64,000 nucleotides of DNA, from NCBI GenBank assembly GCA_002409145.1, contig DHUL01000044.1, positions 33,084-97,083 on the forward strand, given 5' to 3'. Shown one piece after another: positions 41,473 to 50,947 of the stretch. This DNA comes from Bacteroidales bacterium UBA5235 (lineage in GTDB: Bacteria > Bacteroidota > Bacteroidia > Bacteroidales > VadinHA17). Position 1 is the stretch's first letter. Every line of letters starts with the position of its first letter. Made by a program: the position numbers and the translations under genes. The notes under the pieces were generated by a model that saw only the letters and a program-made list of their open reading frames with translations, was not told where the DNA came from and made no database searches.

Positions 41473-42819
41473 TTGAGCAGGCTGAAGATCATAGATAATA
41501 TCTCGGGACTGCAGGCCGTGCAGCTGCTTAGATTCCTCACCTTTCTCATTATCAGCATCGTATTTACCAAGAGTCACCTCTCCAGGGCGCAGATAGGTAA
41601 CTGGGAACTGTTCCTCTTCATCTCCAGCCTGCTGAGCTTCTTCTGGGTCACCGGCATCATACAGTCGCTCCTCACCCTCTATGAGCGCAACCGTACTTTC
41701 AGGGATGATGGAGCAAAGGAGGGAAGAAAATCACCTGAGATCTTCAATGCTTTTCTCCTGATCTCATTTTTCAGCCTCATGGTGTTCATCCTTGGCATAC
41801 CAATCAGGTTCGTACTGGAATCATCACAGGCAGACCCTGACATACCTTATCCCAGCCTGCTGCTCCTTTATATCCTGCTGAGCAACCCCGTGGCGCTTAT
41901 TGAATACATCTACCTCCTGAACAACCGTCCTCACAGAATACTCCAGTATGGCATTTACACCTATTCTGCACAGTTACTGCTTGTTCTGGCCCCGGTGGTC
42001 GCCGGGTATGATGAGAAGAGTGCCATCCTGGGGCTCTTCGCAATCACAGCCGTGCGGTGGATATGGCTCATCATAATTCTGCGCAGGTACACTCTTCTCA
42101 AGGTGTCACCCGGTTTCATCAGGGAGCACCTGAGGGTGGGGATGCCGCTCATCCTTACTTTTCTGATAAGCGGTTCTGCTCAGTATGTTGATGGAATAAT
42201 TATCTCAGCACGGTATTCCGACCCCGGGGTTTTTGCAATGTACCGTTACGGCGCCAAGGAGTTTCCGCTGGTACTGCTCCTTGCCAACGGACTGAGCAAC
42301 GCCCTGCTGCCTCAGTTCAGTACCAGGGAAGGGATGCGGGAAGCCCTTGTGACGCTCAGAAAGCGGTCTGACAGACTTATCCGATACCTGTTCCCCCTCT
42401 CAATGATCACCATGCTCGTGGCCAGATGGGTCTACCCGCGCCTGTTCACCCCCGAATTCACAAGGAGTGCAGACGTGTTCATGATCTACCTGCTTCTGAT
42501 CATTCCACGGCTGGTATTCCCGCAGACAATCGTTATAGGAAGACGGAAGACCAATGTGACGCTCTATACCGCTGCCATTGAGCTGGCAGTGAACATCCCC
42601 CTGAGCCTCATGCTTATAAAACCATATGGCGTGGTGGGCGTGGCACTGGCCACCTTCATTGTCTATTTCCTCGAGAAAATATTCCTTATGTATTACGTGT
42701 GGAAAAAAATGAAGATCAGGCCCGCAGAATACATACCCCTGACCAGGTGGATCATATTTTCCACCTTGCTCATCCTGCTCTTCGTATTGATTGACCATCG
42801 CATCATAGACATCTACTGA
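41473..42819 (+). CDS. Polysaccharide flippase (MOP/Wzx-like)
   Basis: 448-residue membrane protein with about 12-14 helices, of the oligosaccharide flippase type (QAVQLLRFLTFLIISIVFTK, SGSAQYVDGIIISARYSDPG, FAMYRYGAKEFPLVLLLANG). It would carry lipid-linked sugars across the inner membrane. The only possible start near the N terminus is TTG at 41473: the frame is closed by TAA at 41461 and the next Met is in a later helix. No glycosyltransferase cluster adjoins it. Confidence 0.8.
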   Translation: MSRLKIIDNISGLQAVQLLRFLTFLIISIVFTKSHLSRAQIGNWELFLFISSLLSFFWVTGIIQSLLTLYERNRTFRDDGAKEGRKSPEIFNAFLLISFFSLMVFILGIPIRFVLESSQADPDIPYPSLLLLYILLSNPVALIEYIYLLNNRPHRILQYGIYTYSAQLLLVLAPVVAGYDEKSAILGLFAITAVRWIWLIIILRRYTLLKVSPGFIREHLRVGMPLILTFLISGSAQYVDGIIISARYSDPGVFAMYRYGAKEFPLVLLLANGLSNALLPQFSTREGMREALVTLRKRSDRLIRYLFPLSMITMLVARWVYPRLFTPEFTRSADVFMIYLLLIIPRLVFPQTIVIGRRKTNVTLYTAAIELAVNIPLSLMLIKPYGVVGVALATFIVYFLEKIFLMYYVWKKMKIRPAEYIPLTRWIIFSTLLILLFVLIDHRIIDIY

Positions 42820-42875
42820 CCGCGTATCAGAAACGGCGGAAGAGCACCCGTCTCTTTCGTAAGTACAAAAAGAAT

Positions 42876-42883
42876 TATATTTG
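42876..42883 (+). promoter_or_regulatory. Candidate -7 box TATATTTG before the PLP enzyme gene
   Basis: Exact TAnnTTTG match 28 bp before the ATG at 42911. A weak TTTC lies 17 bp upstream. Confidence 0.45.
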
Positions 42884-42910
42884 GGACATATATACAATGC
42901 CTGAAAAAGT

Positions 42911-44398
42911 ATGGCTTTTCACGACACCACCCTGGAGGATTATTTCGGCAAATTCAGGAGAAATATAGTAGGGATTGACCAGGATTACACCTCTCCTTAT
43001 GGTCAGAAGAAGATCATTTACTGTGACTGGATAGCCAGCGGAAGGCTATACGGGCCGATAGAAGATAAAATGAGCCATCTGTTCGGCCCGTTCGTCGGCA
43101 ATACACATACCGAAACCTCCGAGACAGGATCGATGATGACATGGGCATACCATCATGCCCAGGAGATAATCAAGAAGCATGTGAACGCCGGGCCTGACGA
43201 TGTGCTTATAGCCGCAGGAGCCGGCATGACGGCAGTCATCAATAAGTTCCAGAGAATACTGGGGCTCAAGGGTTGCAGCTACCCCAGGACAGCACGCTGC
43301 CTGAATGAAACAGAACGTCCGGTGGTATTCATCACCCATATTGAACACCATTCAAACCAGACCTCATGGTACGAGACACTTGCTGATGTGGTTATCATTG
43401 AACCGGGAAGTGACCTCACTGTTGACCCTGAAAACCTGAAAAAAGCACTTTTAAAGTATAGTGACAGAAAATTCAAGATAGGATCATTCTCTGCCTGCTC
43501 AAATGTCACAGGGGTGTTCACTCCATATCACACCCTTGCACGCATAATGCATGAACACGGCGGACTCTGTTTCGTTGATTTCGCCGCCTCAGCCCCCTAT
43601 GTTGAGATGAACATGCATCCGGCAGATCCCATGGAAAAGCTGGACGCCATATTCTTCTCACCGCATAAGTTCCTGGGCGGACCCGGATCTTCAGGCATCA
43701 TGTTGTTTGATAAGTCATTATATAAATCTTCAGCCCCTGACCAGCCGGGAGGAGGGACGGTTGACTGGACCAATCCCTGGGGTGAGTACAAGTATGTTGA
43801 CAACATCGAGTCGAGGGAAGATGGTGGTACCCCGGCTTTCCTGCAGATGATAAGGGCCGCCCTGGCCATCAGGCTGAAGGAGCAGATGGGCACCGAAAAG
43901 ATAAGAGCCCGTGAGGAGGAGCTCCTGGAGAGGACTTTCTGCGGGTTGTCAGCCATACAGGGGCTGCACATCCTTGCACCAAACGTCAGGCACCGGCTGG
44001 GTGCAGTCTCCTTTTATATTGACGGACTGCACTATAACCTCGTGGTCAAGCTGCTTAGTGACAGGTATGGTATCCAGGTCAGGGGCGGTTGTGCATGCGC
44101 AGGCACTTACGGCCATTACCTGCTCGACGTGACCTATGACCACAGCCACCACATCACTGAGATGATCAACCGGGGTGACCTGTCAGAAAAACCCGGATGG
44201 GTCAGGCTGTCAATCCATCCCACCATGACCGGTGAAGAACTTGAAACTGTTATTGCTGCTCTCGGGGAGATAAGAAACCATTCTGGTGACTGGTGCAATG
44301 ATTATATCTACTGCAGGCGGACCAATGAATTTAACCACCCCGCTGACACAGGAGATGGCATGGAGAGAGTCCGCTCATGGTTTAACCTTAAGACGTGA
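42911..44398 (+). CDS. Aminotransferase class V / cysteine-desulfurase-like PLP enzyme
   Basis: 495-residue fold-type I PLP enzyme. Cofactor site: GAGMTAVINKFQRI, HIEHHSNQTSWYE, GSFSACSNVTGVFTPYHTLA, CFVDFAASAPYVEM (Asp to the pyridine N) and FSPHKFLGGPGSSG with the Schiff-base Lys. A Cys pair in RGGCACAGTYGHYLL corresponds to the loop region of desulfurases, and the C-terminal tail has more Cys (GDWCNDYIYCRR). Longer than IscS/SufS, with an N-terminal extension. It might be a desulfurase or selenocysteine-lyase-like enzyme; the substrate is unknown. The GNAT gene follows after 5 bp. Confidence 0.85.
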   Translation: MAFHDTTLEDYFGKFRRNIVGIDQDYTSPYGQKKIIYCDWIASGRLYGPIEDKMSHLFGPFVGNTHTETSETGSMMTWAYHHAQEIIKKHVNAGPDDVLIAAGAGMTAVINKFQRILGLKGCSYPRTARCLNETERPVVFITHIEHHSNQTSWYETLADVVIIEPGSDLTVDPENLKKALLKYSDRKFKIGSFSACSNVTGVFTPYHTLARIMHEHGGLCFVDFAASAPYVEMNMHPADPMEKLDAIFFSPHKFLGGPGSSGIMLFDKSLYKSSAPDQPGGGTVDWTNPWGEYKYVDNIESREDGGTPAFLQMIRAALAIRLKEQMGTEKIRAREEELLERTFCGLSAIQGLHILAPNVRHRLGAVSFYIDGLHYNLVVKLLSDRYGIQVRGGCACAGTYGHYLLDVTYDHSHHITEMINRGDLSEKPGWVRLSIHPTMTGEELETVIAALGEIRNHSGDWCNDYIYCRRTNEFNHPADTGDGMERVRSWFNLKT

Positions 44399-44403
44399 AT
44401 ACG

Positions 44404-45612
44404 ATGAAAATCACCGAAGTCACTTCAGAATCCCTCAGGAAGGAATTCATTGAGTTCCCGAAAAGGCTGTACAAGGGAGACCCCGGCTGGGTCTGTCCCC
44501 TTGACAGTGAGACGGAGGCTGTCTTTGACCGCGAACGTAATGCTGCCTTCAGGAACGGCGAGGCAGTACGGTGGATACTCTCCGACGGTGATGGTACGAC
44601 AATAGGCAGGGTGGCGGCATTCATCGATGAGATTCGCTCAAAAGCAAACAGGCAGCCAACGGGAGGACTTGGTTTCTTCGAGGTCATCGAGTCGCGTGAG
44701 GCTGCTTTCATCCTCTTTGATACCGCCCGGCAGTGGCTGGCGGAGAGAGGGATGAAAGCAATGGACGGTCCGATAAATTTCGGTGAGAATGACAACTACT
44801 GGGGTCTGCTGGTGGAAGGATTCACGCAGCCCGGTTTCGGAATGCCCTACAACAAACCCTATTACTGGCAGTATTTCACTGATTATGGTTTCCGGACCTA
44901 TTTCGAACAGTACAGTTACCATAAGGATGTGGCTGCTGTGGAGGTCTTCCCGGAACGGTTCAGGAAGATAGCCGAGTGGATCTCTAAGAAACCCGGATAT
45001 TCCTACCGTCACTTCAGCTTTTCGGAGCGTGACAAATTTGCCGCCGACATGGTGGAGATATATAATGCCACCTGGGCAGTGTTCAAGGAGGACTTCACCC
45101 CGCTTGATCCTGCCCGGATAGAGAACACCCTGCGCCAGGCCAGTGCCTTTATTGATCCCGAGCTGATCTGGTTTGCATATCATAATGACAGGCCTGTTGC
45201 ATTCTTCATTATTTTCCCTGACCTGAACCAGATAATCAGGCACTTCAACGGCCGCATGACACCACTGAACAAGGTCCGGTTCCTATGGTACAGGATGACT
45301 CATGAGATGACCCGGGCCAGAGCCCTTGTTGCCGGAGTACACCCCTCTTACCAGAACACCGGCATCGAATCAGCCATCTTCCTGGAGCTGTTCCGTGTCT
45401 TCAGGAAGAAGAGGTTTTACAGGGAGCTTGAGCTCTCCTGGGTGGGAGATTTCAATCCGAAGATGATCTCGATTTACGAAGCTATTGGAGCCACCAGGGC
45501 GAAGACCCACCTCACCCTGAGGTATATGATGGATGAGAATCTCCCTTTTAAGATGTACAAGGACGAGATGGAGGAAAACAGGGCTGCAAGACAGGCCAGA
45601 CAGAAGGAATGA
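44404..45612 (+). CDS. GNAT-like acetyltransferase family protein
   Basis: 402 residues from ATG 44404 (an in-frame GTG at 44395 overlaps the previous stop). N-terminal FIEFPKRLYKGDPGWVCPL, a middle MDGPINFGENDNYWGLLVEG and a C-terminal GNAT-like fold (ALVAGVHPSYQNTGIESAIF, AIGATRAKTHLTLRYMM) match a conserved bacterial family usually annotated as GNAT or hypothetical. The acceptor is unknown. Probably co-transcribed with the PLP enzyme. Confidence 0.7.
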   Translation: MKITEVTSESLRKEFIEFPKRLYKGDPGWVCPLDSETEAVFDRERNAAFRNGEAVRWILSDGDGTTIGRVAAFIDEIRSKANRQPTGGLGFFEVIESREAAFILFDTARQWLAERGMKAMDGPINFGENDNYWGLLVEGFTQPGFGMPYNKPYYWQYFTDYGFRTYFEQYSYHKDVAAVEVFPERFRKIAEWISKKPGYSYRHFSFSERDKFAADMVEIYNATWAVFKEDFTPLDPARIENTLRQASAFIDPELIWFAYHNDRPVAFFIIFPDLNQIIRHFNGRMTPLNKVRFLWYRMTHEMTRARALVAGVHPSYQNTGIESAIFLELFRVFRKKRFYRELELSWVGDFNPKMISIYEAIGATRAKTHLTLRYMMDENLPFKMYKDEMEENRAARQARQKE

Positions 45613-45630
45613 AATTTTTTTGATACTCTT

Positions 45631-45661
45631 TTTGCATTTTCTTTATTGTTCATTATCTTTG
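45631..45661 (+). promoter_or_regulatory. Promoter TTTG-N19-TATCTTTG for rpmE2
   Basis: TTTG at 45631-45634 and TATCTTTG at 45654-45661, exactly 19 bp apart. This is the best match in the window to the Bacteroidetes housekeeping promoter, fitting a ribosomal protein gene. Confidence 0.8.
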
Positions 45662-45664
45662 CAC

Positions 45665-45685
45665 TCCCTTGAAAAAGGGATTTTT
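45665..45685 (+). promoter_or_regulatory. Hairpin with GAAA tetraloop and U-run in the rpmE2 leader
   Basis: 6-bp stem TCCCTT/AAGGGA (45665-45670 and 45675-45680), GAAA loop, then five T (45681-45685). It begins at or just after the expected transcription start, 45 bp before the rpmE2 ATG. It could attenuate, bind L31, or protect the mRNA 5' end. Confidence 0.55.
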
Positions 45686-45709
45686 GAACAGTAATAAATT
45701 ATATCAGAG

Positions 45710-45976
45710 ATGAAAGAAGGTATACATCCGAACAATTACAGGCTGGTTGTATTTCAGGATATGTCAAACGGATTCACCTTTATGACGCGTTCAACGGCCG
45801 GATCACGAGATACCATCAAGTGGGAGGACGGCAAGGAGTATCCGCTCATCAAGCTTGAGATTTCAAACACATCACATCCTTTCTACACAGGTAAGATGAA
45901 GCTTGTTGACACAGCCGGAAGGGTAGACAAGTTCATGAACCGTTACAAGGATCATCTTGCGAAGAAGGCGAAGTAA
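45710..45976 (+). CDS. rpmE2: 50S ribosomal protein L31 type B
   Basis: 88-residue L31 of the type without the zinc-binding CxxC, bridging the ribosomal subunits. Start [40 protein letters not shown] and [20 protein letters not shown] are typical. Strong promoter, leader hairpin and a terminator make it a clean single-gene unit. Confidence 0.95.
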   Translation: MKEGIHPNNYRLVVFQDMSNGFTFMTRSTAGSRDTIKWEDGKEYPLIKLEISNTSHPFYTGKMKLVDTAGRVDKFMNRYKDHLAKKAK

Positions 45977-45997
45977 CTGATAGTCACATGATATAAG

Positions 45998-46026
45998 GCT
46001 GCCTTAAACAAGGCGGCTTTTTTTTT
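45998..46026 (+). terminator. Terminator after rpmE2
   Basis: 8-bp stem (45998-46005 with 46010-46017, one G-U pair), AAAC loop, followed by nine T (46018-46026). Confidence 0.9.
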
Positions 46027-46089
46027 GTTTGACTATGGCAAATGCCGCAAGGATACAACAGTTGCCGGCACAGGCAGAGTAATATTAAG

Positions 46090-46097
46090 TAAATTTG
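46090..46097 (+). promoter_or_regulatory. Candidate -7 box TAAATTTG before lon
   Basis: Exact TAnnTTTG match 16 bp before the lon ATG, implying a very short leader of about ten bases. No -33 element at the expected spacing. Confidence 0.5.
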
Positions 46098-46113
46098 CAT
46101 ACTTTTACTTCAT

Positions 46114-48576
46114 ATGGAAAAGAAGGTTTACGGAAAGTGGGACAGAATCGGTTTGCATGAGCTGATAGATGAGGGAAGAGAGATAATTCCTATCCTTTCG
46201 GATGGTGATGACCAGGAGTTGGAGGAGGTGCAGATACCCGGGAGCGTTCCCCTGTTGCCGCTGCGGAACACCGTTCTGTTTCCCGGGGTTGTGATACCAA
46301 TTGCCGTAGGACGTTCCAAATCGGTGCAGCTGGTGCGGGACGCCTACCGGGGTGATAAGCTGGTTGCCGCAGTGGCACAGCTCGATGCCGAAGTGGATGA
46401 CCCTGGTGTGCGTGACCTGAACGTAGTTGGCACTCTCGGCCATGTTGTAAAGCTCCTGGAGATGCCTGACGGCACTACCACCGCCATAATCCAGGGCAGG
46501 AAAAGAGTTGCAATTGACAACATAATCCAGACCACACCCTATATGACTGCACAGGTGAGGGCCATGCCCGAACCAAGGGGAGTGGAGGATGAGAAGGATT
46601 TCGAAGTGATAATCGGCTCACTGAAGGATCTCTCCGTCAAGATCGTCAAGCTGAATCCGAACATCAGTCCGGAAGCCACCTTCGCTGTGAGGAATATAGA
46701 GAACAGCACTTACCTGATAAATTATATATGTGCCAACACCGAAATCAACGTCACTGACAAGCAGAAGCTTCTCGAAGCAAATTCGATCAGGGAGCGCGGA
46801 CTGAGGCTGCTTGAGCACCTTGTACGTGAGATACAGCTGCTTGAGCTTAAGAATGAACTGCAGTCGAAGGTAAAGTACGAGATTGACCAGCAGCAACGTG
46901 AGTTCCTGCTTCATCAGCAGATGAAGACCATCCAGAATGAGCTGGGTGGCAATCCCATAGAGAAGGAGGTTGAGGAGTTTCGCGCCAGGGGCGCGAATAA
47001 AACCTGGGGTGAGGATGTGTCAAAGGTCTTCAGCCGGGAGCTTGATAAGCTGTCACGTCTCAATCCGGCTGCTGCCGAATACTCTGTGCAGGTTAATTAC
47101 ATTCAGACTTTACTTGAGCTGCCATGGAATGAGTATACCACTGATAATCTTGATCTTAAGAATGCCCAGAGCGTACTCGACGAAGATCACTACGGGCTTG
47201 AGGAGGTCAAGGAGAGGATACTCGAGCACCTTGCTGTGCTGAAGCTTAAGGGCGACCTGAAATCTCCCATCCTCTGTCTTTACGGCCCGCCGGGAGTGGG
47301 CAAAACCTCACTGGGCAAGTCAGTTGCCCGTGCATTGGGGCGTAAATATGCACGCATGTCACTCGGCGGATTGCATGACGAGGCTGAGATCAGGGGACAC
47401 CGCAAGACTTACATCGGAGCAATGCCTGGCAGGGTGGTGCAGAACATAAGGAGGGCAGGCTCTTCAAACCCCGTCTTTATCCTTGACGAGATAGACAAGG
47501 TGGGACAGGACTTCAGGGGAGACCCCTCGTCAGCCCTCCTGGAGGTGCTTGACCCGGAGCAGAACACACATTTCTATGATAACTTCCTGGAGCTGGAATT
47601 TGACCTCTCTAAAGTACTGTTCATTGCCACAGCCAACACGCTCTCGACGGTGAGCCCGGCACTGCGTGACAGGATGGAGCTTATTGAGATATCAGGATAT
47701 CTTGTGGAGGAAAAGCGCGAGATAGCCATCAGGCATCTTATTCCCAAGCAGCTGGAAGCGCACGGAGTGACACGGGAACAGTTCATTCTCAGCCGTGAGG
47801 TTATTGAGGAGATGATTCAGAAATATACCCGCGAATCAGGTGTCAGGGAGCTTGACAAGAGGATAGCCAAGCTGATCAGGTTCAGGGCCCGTGAGATAGC
47901 CTTTGAAAACAAGCCGGAGGCTGAGGTCACCTCTGCCATGGTGGAAGAGATACTTGGTCCCCCGAAATACCTGAAAGACATTTATGACGGCAATGATCAG
48001 GCTGGCGTTGTCACCGGCCTGGCATGGACCGCCACCGGAGGCGAGATACTCTTTGTGGAGACCAGCCTCAGCCGTGGCAAGGGTAACCTGACACTTACCG
48101 GCAACCTGGGTGAGGTGATGAAGGAGTCAGCCGTGATCGCCCTTGAGTACCTGAAGGCACATGCCTCACTTCTCGGACTCCCCGAGACATTTGCCGAGAA
48201 ATGGAATATTCACATACACGTACCCGAGGGGGCTATCCCCAAGGACGGTCCTTCAGCCGGTATAACCATGGCCGTATCAGTGGCTTCGGGATTCACCCAG
48301 AGAAAGGTGAAGAAATATGTGGCCATGACCGGCGAGATCACCCTGAGGGGAAAGGTGCTTCCTGTTGGTGGTATTAAAGAAAAGATCCTGGCAGCCAAAC
48401 GTGCCGGAATAAAGGAGATAGTGCTCTCGGAACAAAACAGGAAGGATGTGGAGGAGATCAATGAGAAGTATGTCAGGGGGTTGAAATTCAAGTATGTAAG
48501 TACGATCATGGATGTGCTTGACCATGTGCTGCTTCAGCAGAAGGTGGCAAATCCGAGGGTAATTGAATTTGAATAA
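46114..48576 (+). CDS. lon: ATP-dependent Lon protease
   Basis: 820-residue cytoplasmic AAA+ serine protease for quality control. N-terminal LON substrate domain (about 45-245, [19 protein letters not shown]), coiled helical linker, AAA+ module with Walker [14 protein letters not shown] and Walker [12 protein letters not shown], arginine-rich sensor region, and the C-terminal protease with [11 protein letters not shown] (catalytic Ser) and [14 protein letters not shown] (catalytic Lys). Full length. coaD follows after 15 bp. I see no heat-shock-type operator upstream. Confidence 0.97.
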   Translation: MEKKVYGKWDRIGLHELIDEGREIIPILSDGDDQELEEVQIPGSVPLLPLRNTVLFPGVVIPIAVGRSKSVQLVRDAYRGDKLVAAVAQLDAEVDDPGVRDLNVVGTLGHVVKLLEMPDGTTTAIIQGRKRVAIDNIIQTTPYMTAQVRAMPEPRGVEDEKDFEVIIGSLKDLSVKIVKLNPNISPEATFAVRNIENSTYLINYICANTEINVTDKQKLLEANSIRERGLRLLEHLVREIQLLELKNELQSKVKYEIDQQQREFLLHQQMKTIQNELGGNPIEKEVEEFRARGANKTWGEDVSKVFSRELDKLSRLNPAAAEYSVQVNYIQTLLELPWNEYTTDNLDLKNAQSVLDEDHYGLEEVKERILEHLAVLKLKGDLKSPILCLYGPPGVGKTSLGKSVARALGRKYARMSLGGLHDEAEIRGHRKTYIGAMPGRVVQNIRRAGSSNPVFILDEIDKVGQDFRGDPSSALLEVLDPEQNTHFYDNFLELEFDLSKVLFIATANTLSTVSPALRDRMELIEISGYLVEEKREIAIRHLIPKQLEAHGVTREQFILSREVIEEMIQKYTRESGVRELDKRIAKLIRFRAREIAFENKPEAEVTSAMVEEILGPPKYLKDIYDGNDQAGVVTGLAWTATGGEILFVETSLSRGKGNLTLTGNLGEVMKESAVIALEYLKAHASLLGLPETFAEKWNIHIHVPEGAIPKDGPSAGITMAVSVASGFTQRKVKKYVAMTGEITLRGKVLPVGGIKEKILAAKRAGIKEIVLSEQNRKDVEEINEKYVRGLKFKYVSTIMDVLDHVLLQQKVANPRVIEFE

Positions 48577-48591
48577 CAGCAGAATCAGGTC

Positions 48592-49068
48592 ATGGATAAA
48601 GTTGCTCTTTTCCCGGGTTCGTTTGATCCCTTTACAGTCGGGCATGAGTCACTGGTAAGAAGAGGCCTCCAGCTCTTTGACAGGATTGTCATTGCAGTAG
48701 GGGAGAATGCCGACAAGAAAAACCTCTTTACTATACAAATGCGTATGAAGATGATCTCAAAGGTCTTCGAGGGTGAGAGCAGGATTGAGGTTACCCGCTA
48801 CAGCGGCCTTACGGTGGAGTTCTGCCGCAGTTGCGGGGCACGATATATCCTGAGGGGGCTCCGGACCGCAGTCGATTTCGAATACGAAAGGGCTATGGGT
48901 CACATGAACTGGAAGATGGCCCCGGAGATAGATACCGTCTTCCTCCTTACAAGCACCGAGCATACCCCGATAAACTCCACAATTGTCCGCGACATAATCA
49001 GGAACGGCGGCGATGTTTCCATGTTCGTCCCGGCTGTGATCAACATCTCAGACTACCTGGAGAACTAG
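48592..49068 (+). CDS. coaD: Phosphopantetheine adenylyltransferase
   Basis: Joins ATP and 4'-phosphopantetheine in CoA synthesis. 158 residues with FPGSFDPFTVGHESLV (His18), RYILRGLRTAVDFEYE (substrate-binding Arg) and NSTIVRDIIRNGGDVSMFVP, the family's ISSxxVR-type motif. Lies 15 bp after lon and is probably co-transcribed. Confidence 0.96.
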   Translation: MDKVALFPGSFDPFTVGHESLVRRGLQLFDRIVIAVGENADKKNLFTIQMRMKMISKVFEGESRIEVTRYSGLTVEFCRSCGARYILRGLRTAVDFEYERAMGHMNWKMAPEIDTVFLLTSTEHTPINSTIVRDIIRNGGDVSMFVPAVINISDYLEN

Positions 49069-49192
49069 ACCCTTCCGGACAGGCGTGCCAGGAAACAGGT
49101 CCGCCAGAAAACAGACCCGCCCGGAATATTCGATCATAAATCGGTTCTGATCTGACCGTTCTGCAAAGGCCAGCCGGTATGGAACAGTGTGA

Positions 49193-49810
49193 TTACTTTA
49201 CCCTGAGTGTATAATTCAACAGATCAAGAAGCGACTGGAAGGTGTTTGACTTGATTCTTGCTATCTCGTCAGGGGCAAGCCATTCTGCGTGTGTGATTCC
49301 CTCTGATGCCTGTGGGTCAGTGATCATATCTCCCCTGTAGCTCATCCTGAACCACCATGTCTTCTTCATGTAGGGCTTATTTTCAAACAGGTAGGTGTGG
49401 TAGCTTGGCGGAAGCGGACTCTCGATGATGTGGCCCCGGATGTTGCACTCTTCCGTTACCTCCCTGATGGCGCACTCTTCAGGCGTCTCATTCTCCTCCA
49501 TATGACCTTTCGGAAGATCCCACCGGCCATATCTCATAATGAAGAGATAGCGGCCCGAGGGATGCCCCACCAGGCCTCCGGCAGCATTTATAACCACAAA
49601 CCATGACGAAAAAACCTTCCAGAGGTTGTTGATATCCAATGAATAAATATTCAGGGAGGGGATTTCATTATTGACTGCAAACTGTGATATTTGGGTGAAG
49701 AGTTCCTCCGGTTGGTTGTATTTATGATAAAGGGTGTATTTTTGCACCCTGTCAGGTTCGGGGGAGAGAGTGATGACCCTGTTGTCAAAATATACCTTAT
49801 ACTTCACCAT
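49193..49810 (-). CDS. NUDIX hydrolase
   Basis: 205-residue protein with an N-terminal extension of about 70 residues (MVKYKVYFDNRVITL) and a Nudix domain with the box GHMEENETPEECAIREVTEE, followed by CNI; the usual Gly after EE-x is Asn here. RYGRWDLPKGH precedes it. It probably hydrolyses a nucleoside diphosphate derivative, unknown which. Its ATG abuts the pyrE ATG in the sequence CATATG, a pairing I associate with other Bacteroidetes genomes. Confidence 0.9.
   Translation of the reverse strand: MVKYKVYFDNRVITLSPEPDRVQKYTLYHKYNQPEELFTQISQFAVNNEIPSLNIYSLDINNLWKVFSSWFVVINAAGGLVGHPSGRYLFIMRYGRWDLPKGHMEENETPEECAIREVTEECNIRGHIIESPLPPSYHTYLFENKPYMKKTWWFRMSYRGDMITDPQASEGITHAEWLAPDEIARIKSNTFQSLLDLLNYTLRVK
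49716..49744 (+). promoter_or_regulatory. Promoter TTG-N18-TATTTTTG for pyrE, inside the NUDIX gene
   Basis: TTG 49716-49718 and exact -7 box TATTTTTG 49737-49744, within codons 22-32 of the oppositely directed NUDIX gene. The leader to the pyrE ATG would be about 60 nt. Confidence 0.55.
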
Positions 49811-50452
49811 ATGGACGAAACAGCAAGAAAAACCGCAGAATACCTACTGCAAATTAAAGCAATAAAATTACAACCGGCAAAACCTTTTACGTGGGCTTCC
49901 GGATGGAAGTCGCCCATCTACTGTGACAATCGCATGACTCTTTCCTTTCCTGAGGTTCGCGGGTTCATACGTGACTCTTTTGCCGCGAAGGTGAGGGAGC
50001 TCTATCCGGATGCCGGCCTGATAGCCGGGGTGGCAACGGGTGCCATTGCTCACGGTGCCCTGGCAGCTGACGCTCTCGGAATGCCCTTTGTATATGTCAG
50101 GTCAGGCGCCAAGGATCACGGTCTTGGAAACCAGATTGAAGGGAGGTATGAAAAAGGGCAGAAAGTGGTTGTGATAGAAGACCTGATTTCGACCGGAGGA
50201 AGCAGTCTGGGTGCTGTCAGGGCTCTCCGCGAAGCGGGATGTGAGGTGCTGGGGATGATTGCCATTTTTACCTATGGCTTTGCAAAGGCAGTTGACGCCT
50301 TTCAGGCAGAGGGATGCAAACTAGATACTCTCAGCAATTACAACGTACTGGTAGATCTGGCTGATGCATCAGGCTATATTTCCCACGGCGATGTGGAAAC
50401 ACTGAAGGAGTGGCGCAAAGACCCGTCCTCATGGGGAACAGGAAAGGAGTAA
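49811..50452 (+). CDS. pyrE: Orotate phosphoribosyltransferase
   Basis: Makes OMP from orotate and PRPP in pyrimidine synthesis. 213 residues from ATG 49811 (MDETARKTAEYLLQI), with FTWASGWKSPIYCDNR, GVATGAIAHGA, YVRSGAKDHGLGNQIEG and the PRPP loop VVVIEDLISTGGSSLGAV. The frame stays open upstream to 49691, but that part is antisense to the NUDIX gene and not family-like. Confidence 0.95.
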   Translation: MDETARKTAEYLLQIKAIKLQPAKPFTWASGWKSPIYCDNRMTLSFPEVRGFIRDSFAAKVRELYPDAGLIAGVATGAIAHGALAADALGMPFVYVRSGAKDHGLGNQIEGRYEKGQKVVVIEDLISTGGSSLGAVRALREAGCEVLGMIAIFTYGFAKAVDAFQAEGCKLDTLSNYNVLVDLADASGYISHGDVETLKEWRKDPSSWGTGKE

Positions 50453-50500
50453 CAGCAGGGACAGATTATTGATTATGAAGAAAGACAGAAAGACCGGGAT

Positions 50501-50947
50501 ATGAGCCCGATGACTACATATACCAGCAGGAGGGGAGAGGTCCCGTGCGGGGACAAAGACCTATACGCATTCCTGACAGACATGAGGAATTTCCGGTCGG
50601 TCATGCCGGCGGATTCGGTTGCAGACTGGGAGGCAACGGAAGACAGTTGCAGTTTCAAAACTGACGGGGCTGGTCGCATCACCGTGGCTCTGTCGGAAGC
50701 AATGCCTCATTCGGAGATAACATATGACGCGGAGTCTTTCCTCACAGGGAAAGTCAGGGTGAGGCTCTATATAGAGTTCATCAGTGGTATGAGGTCAGCG
50801 GTTCGCATTGATACCGGGCTGAACATGAATCCACTCCTGCGGATGCTGATTGGTGATTCGGCGGGCAGATACATCGATATGCTGATGGATATGATCGAGT
50901 CATACGACGGGTATGACAGGGTCAGAGGATGTAATCAATCTCCCTGA
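50501..50947 (+). CDS. SRPBCC/START-like ligand-binding fold protein
   Basis: 148 residues. The pattern of YTSRRGEVPCGDKDLYAFLT, a mid beta-sheet (AGRITVALSEAMPHSEITYD, LTGKVRVRLYIEFI) and a long C-terminal helix (MLIGDSAGRYIDMLMDMIES) is that of SRPBCC-type proteins often found after pyrE in Bacteroidetes. Ligand unknown. Its 3' end overlaps the convergent birA by 26 bp. Confidence 0.7.
   Translation: MSPMTTYTSRRGEVPCGDKDLYAFLTDMRNFRSVMPADSVADWEATEDSCSFKTDGAGRITVALSEAMPHSEITYDAESFLTGKVRVRLYIEFISGMRSAVRIDTGLNMNPLLRMLIGDSAGRYIDMLMDMIESYDGYDRVRGCNQSP

Noticed and set aside
49069..49192. GC-rich hairpins after coaD
   Set aside because: Stems are interrupted and no T-run follows, so a terminator or RNA gene is not supported.
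49691..49810. Extended N terminus of pyrE
   Set aside because: It is antisense to the NUDIX gene and not found in PyrE proteins.
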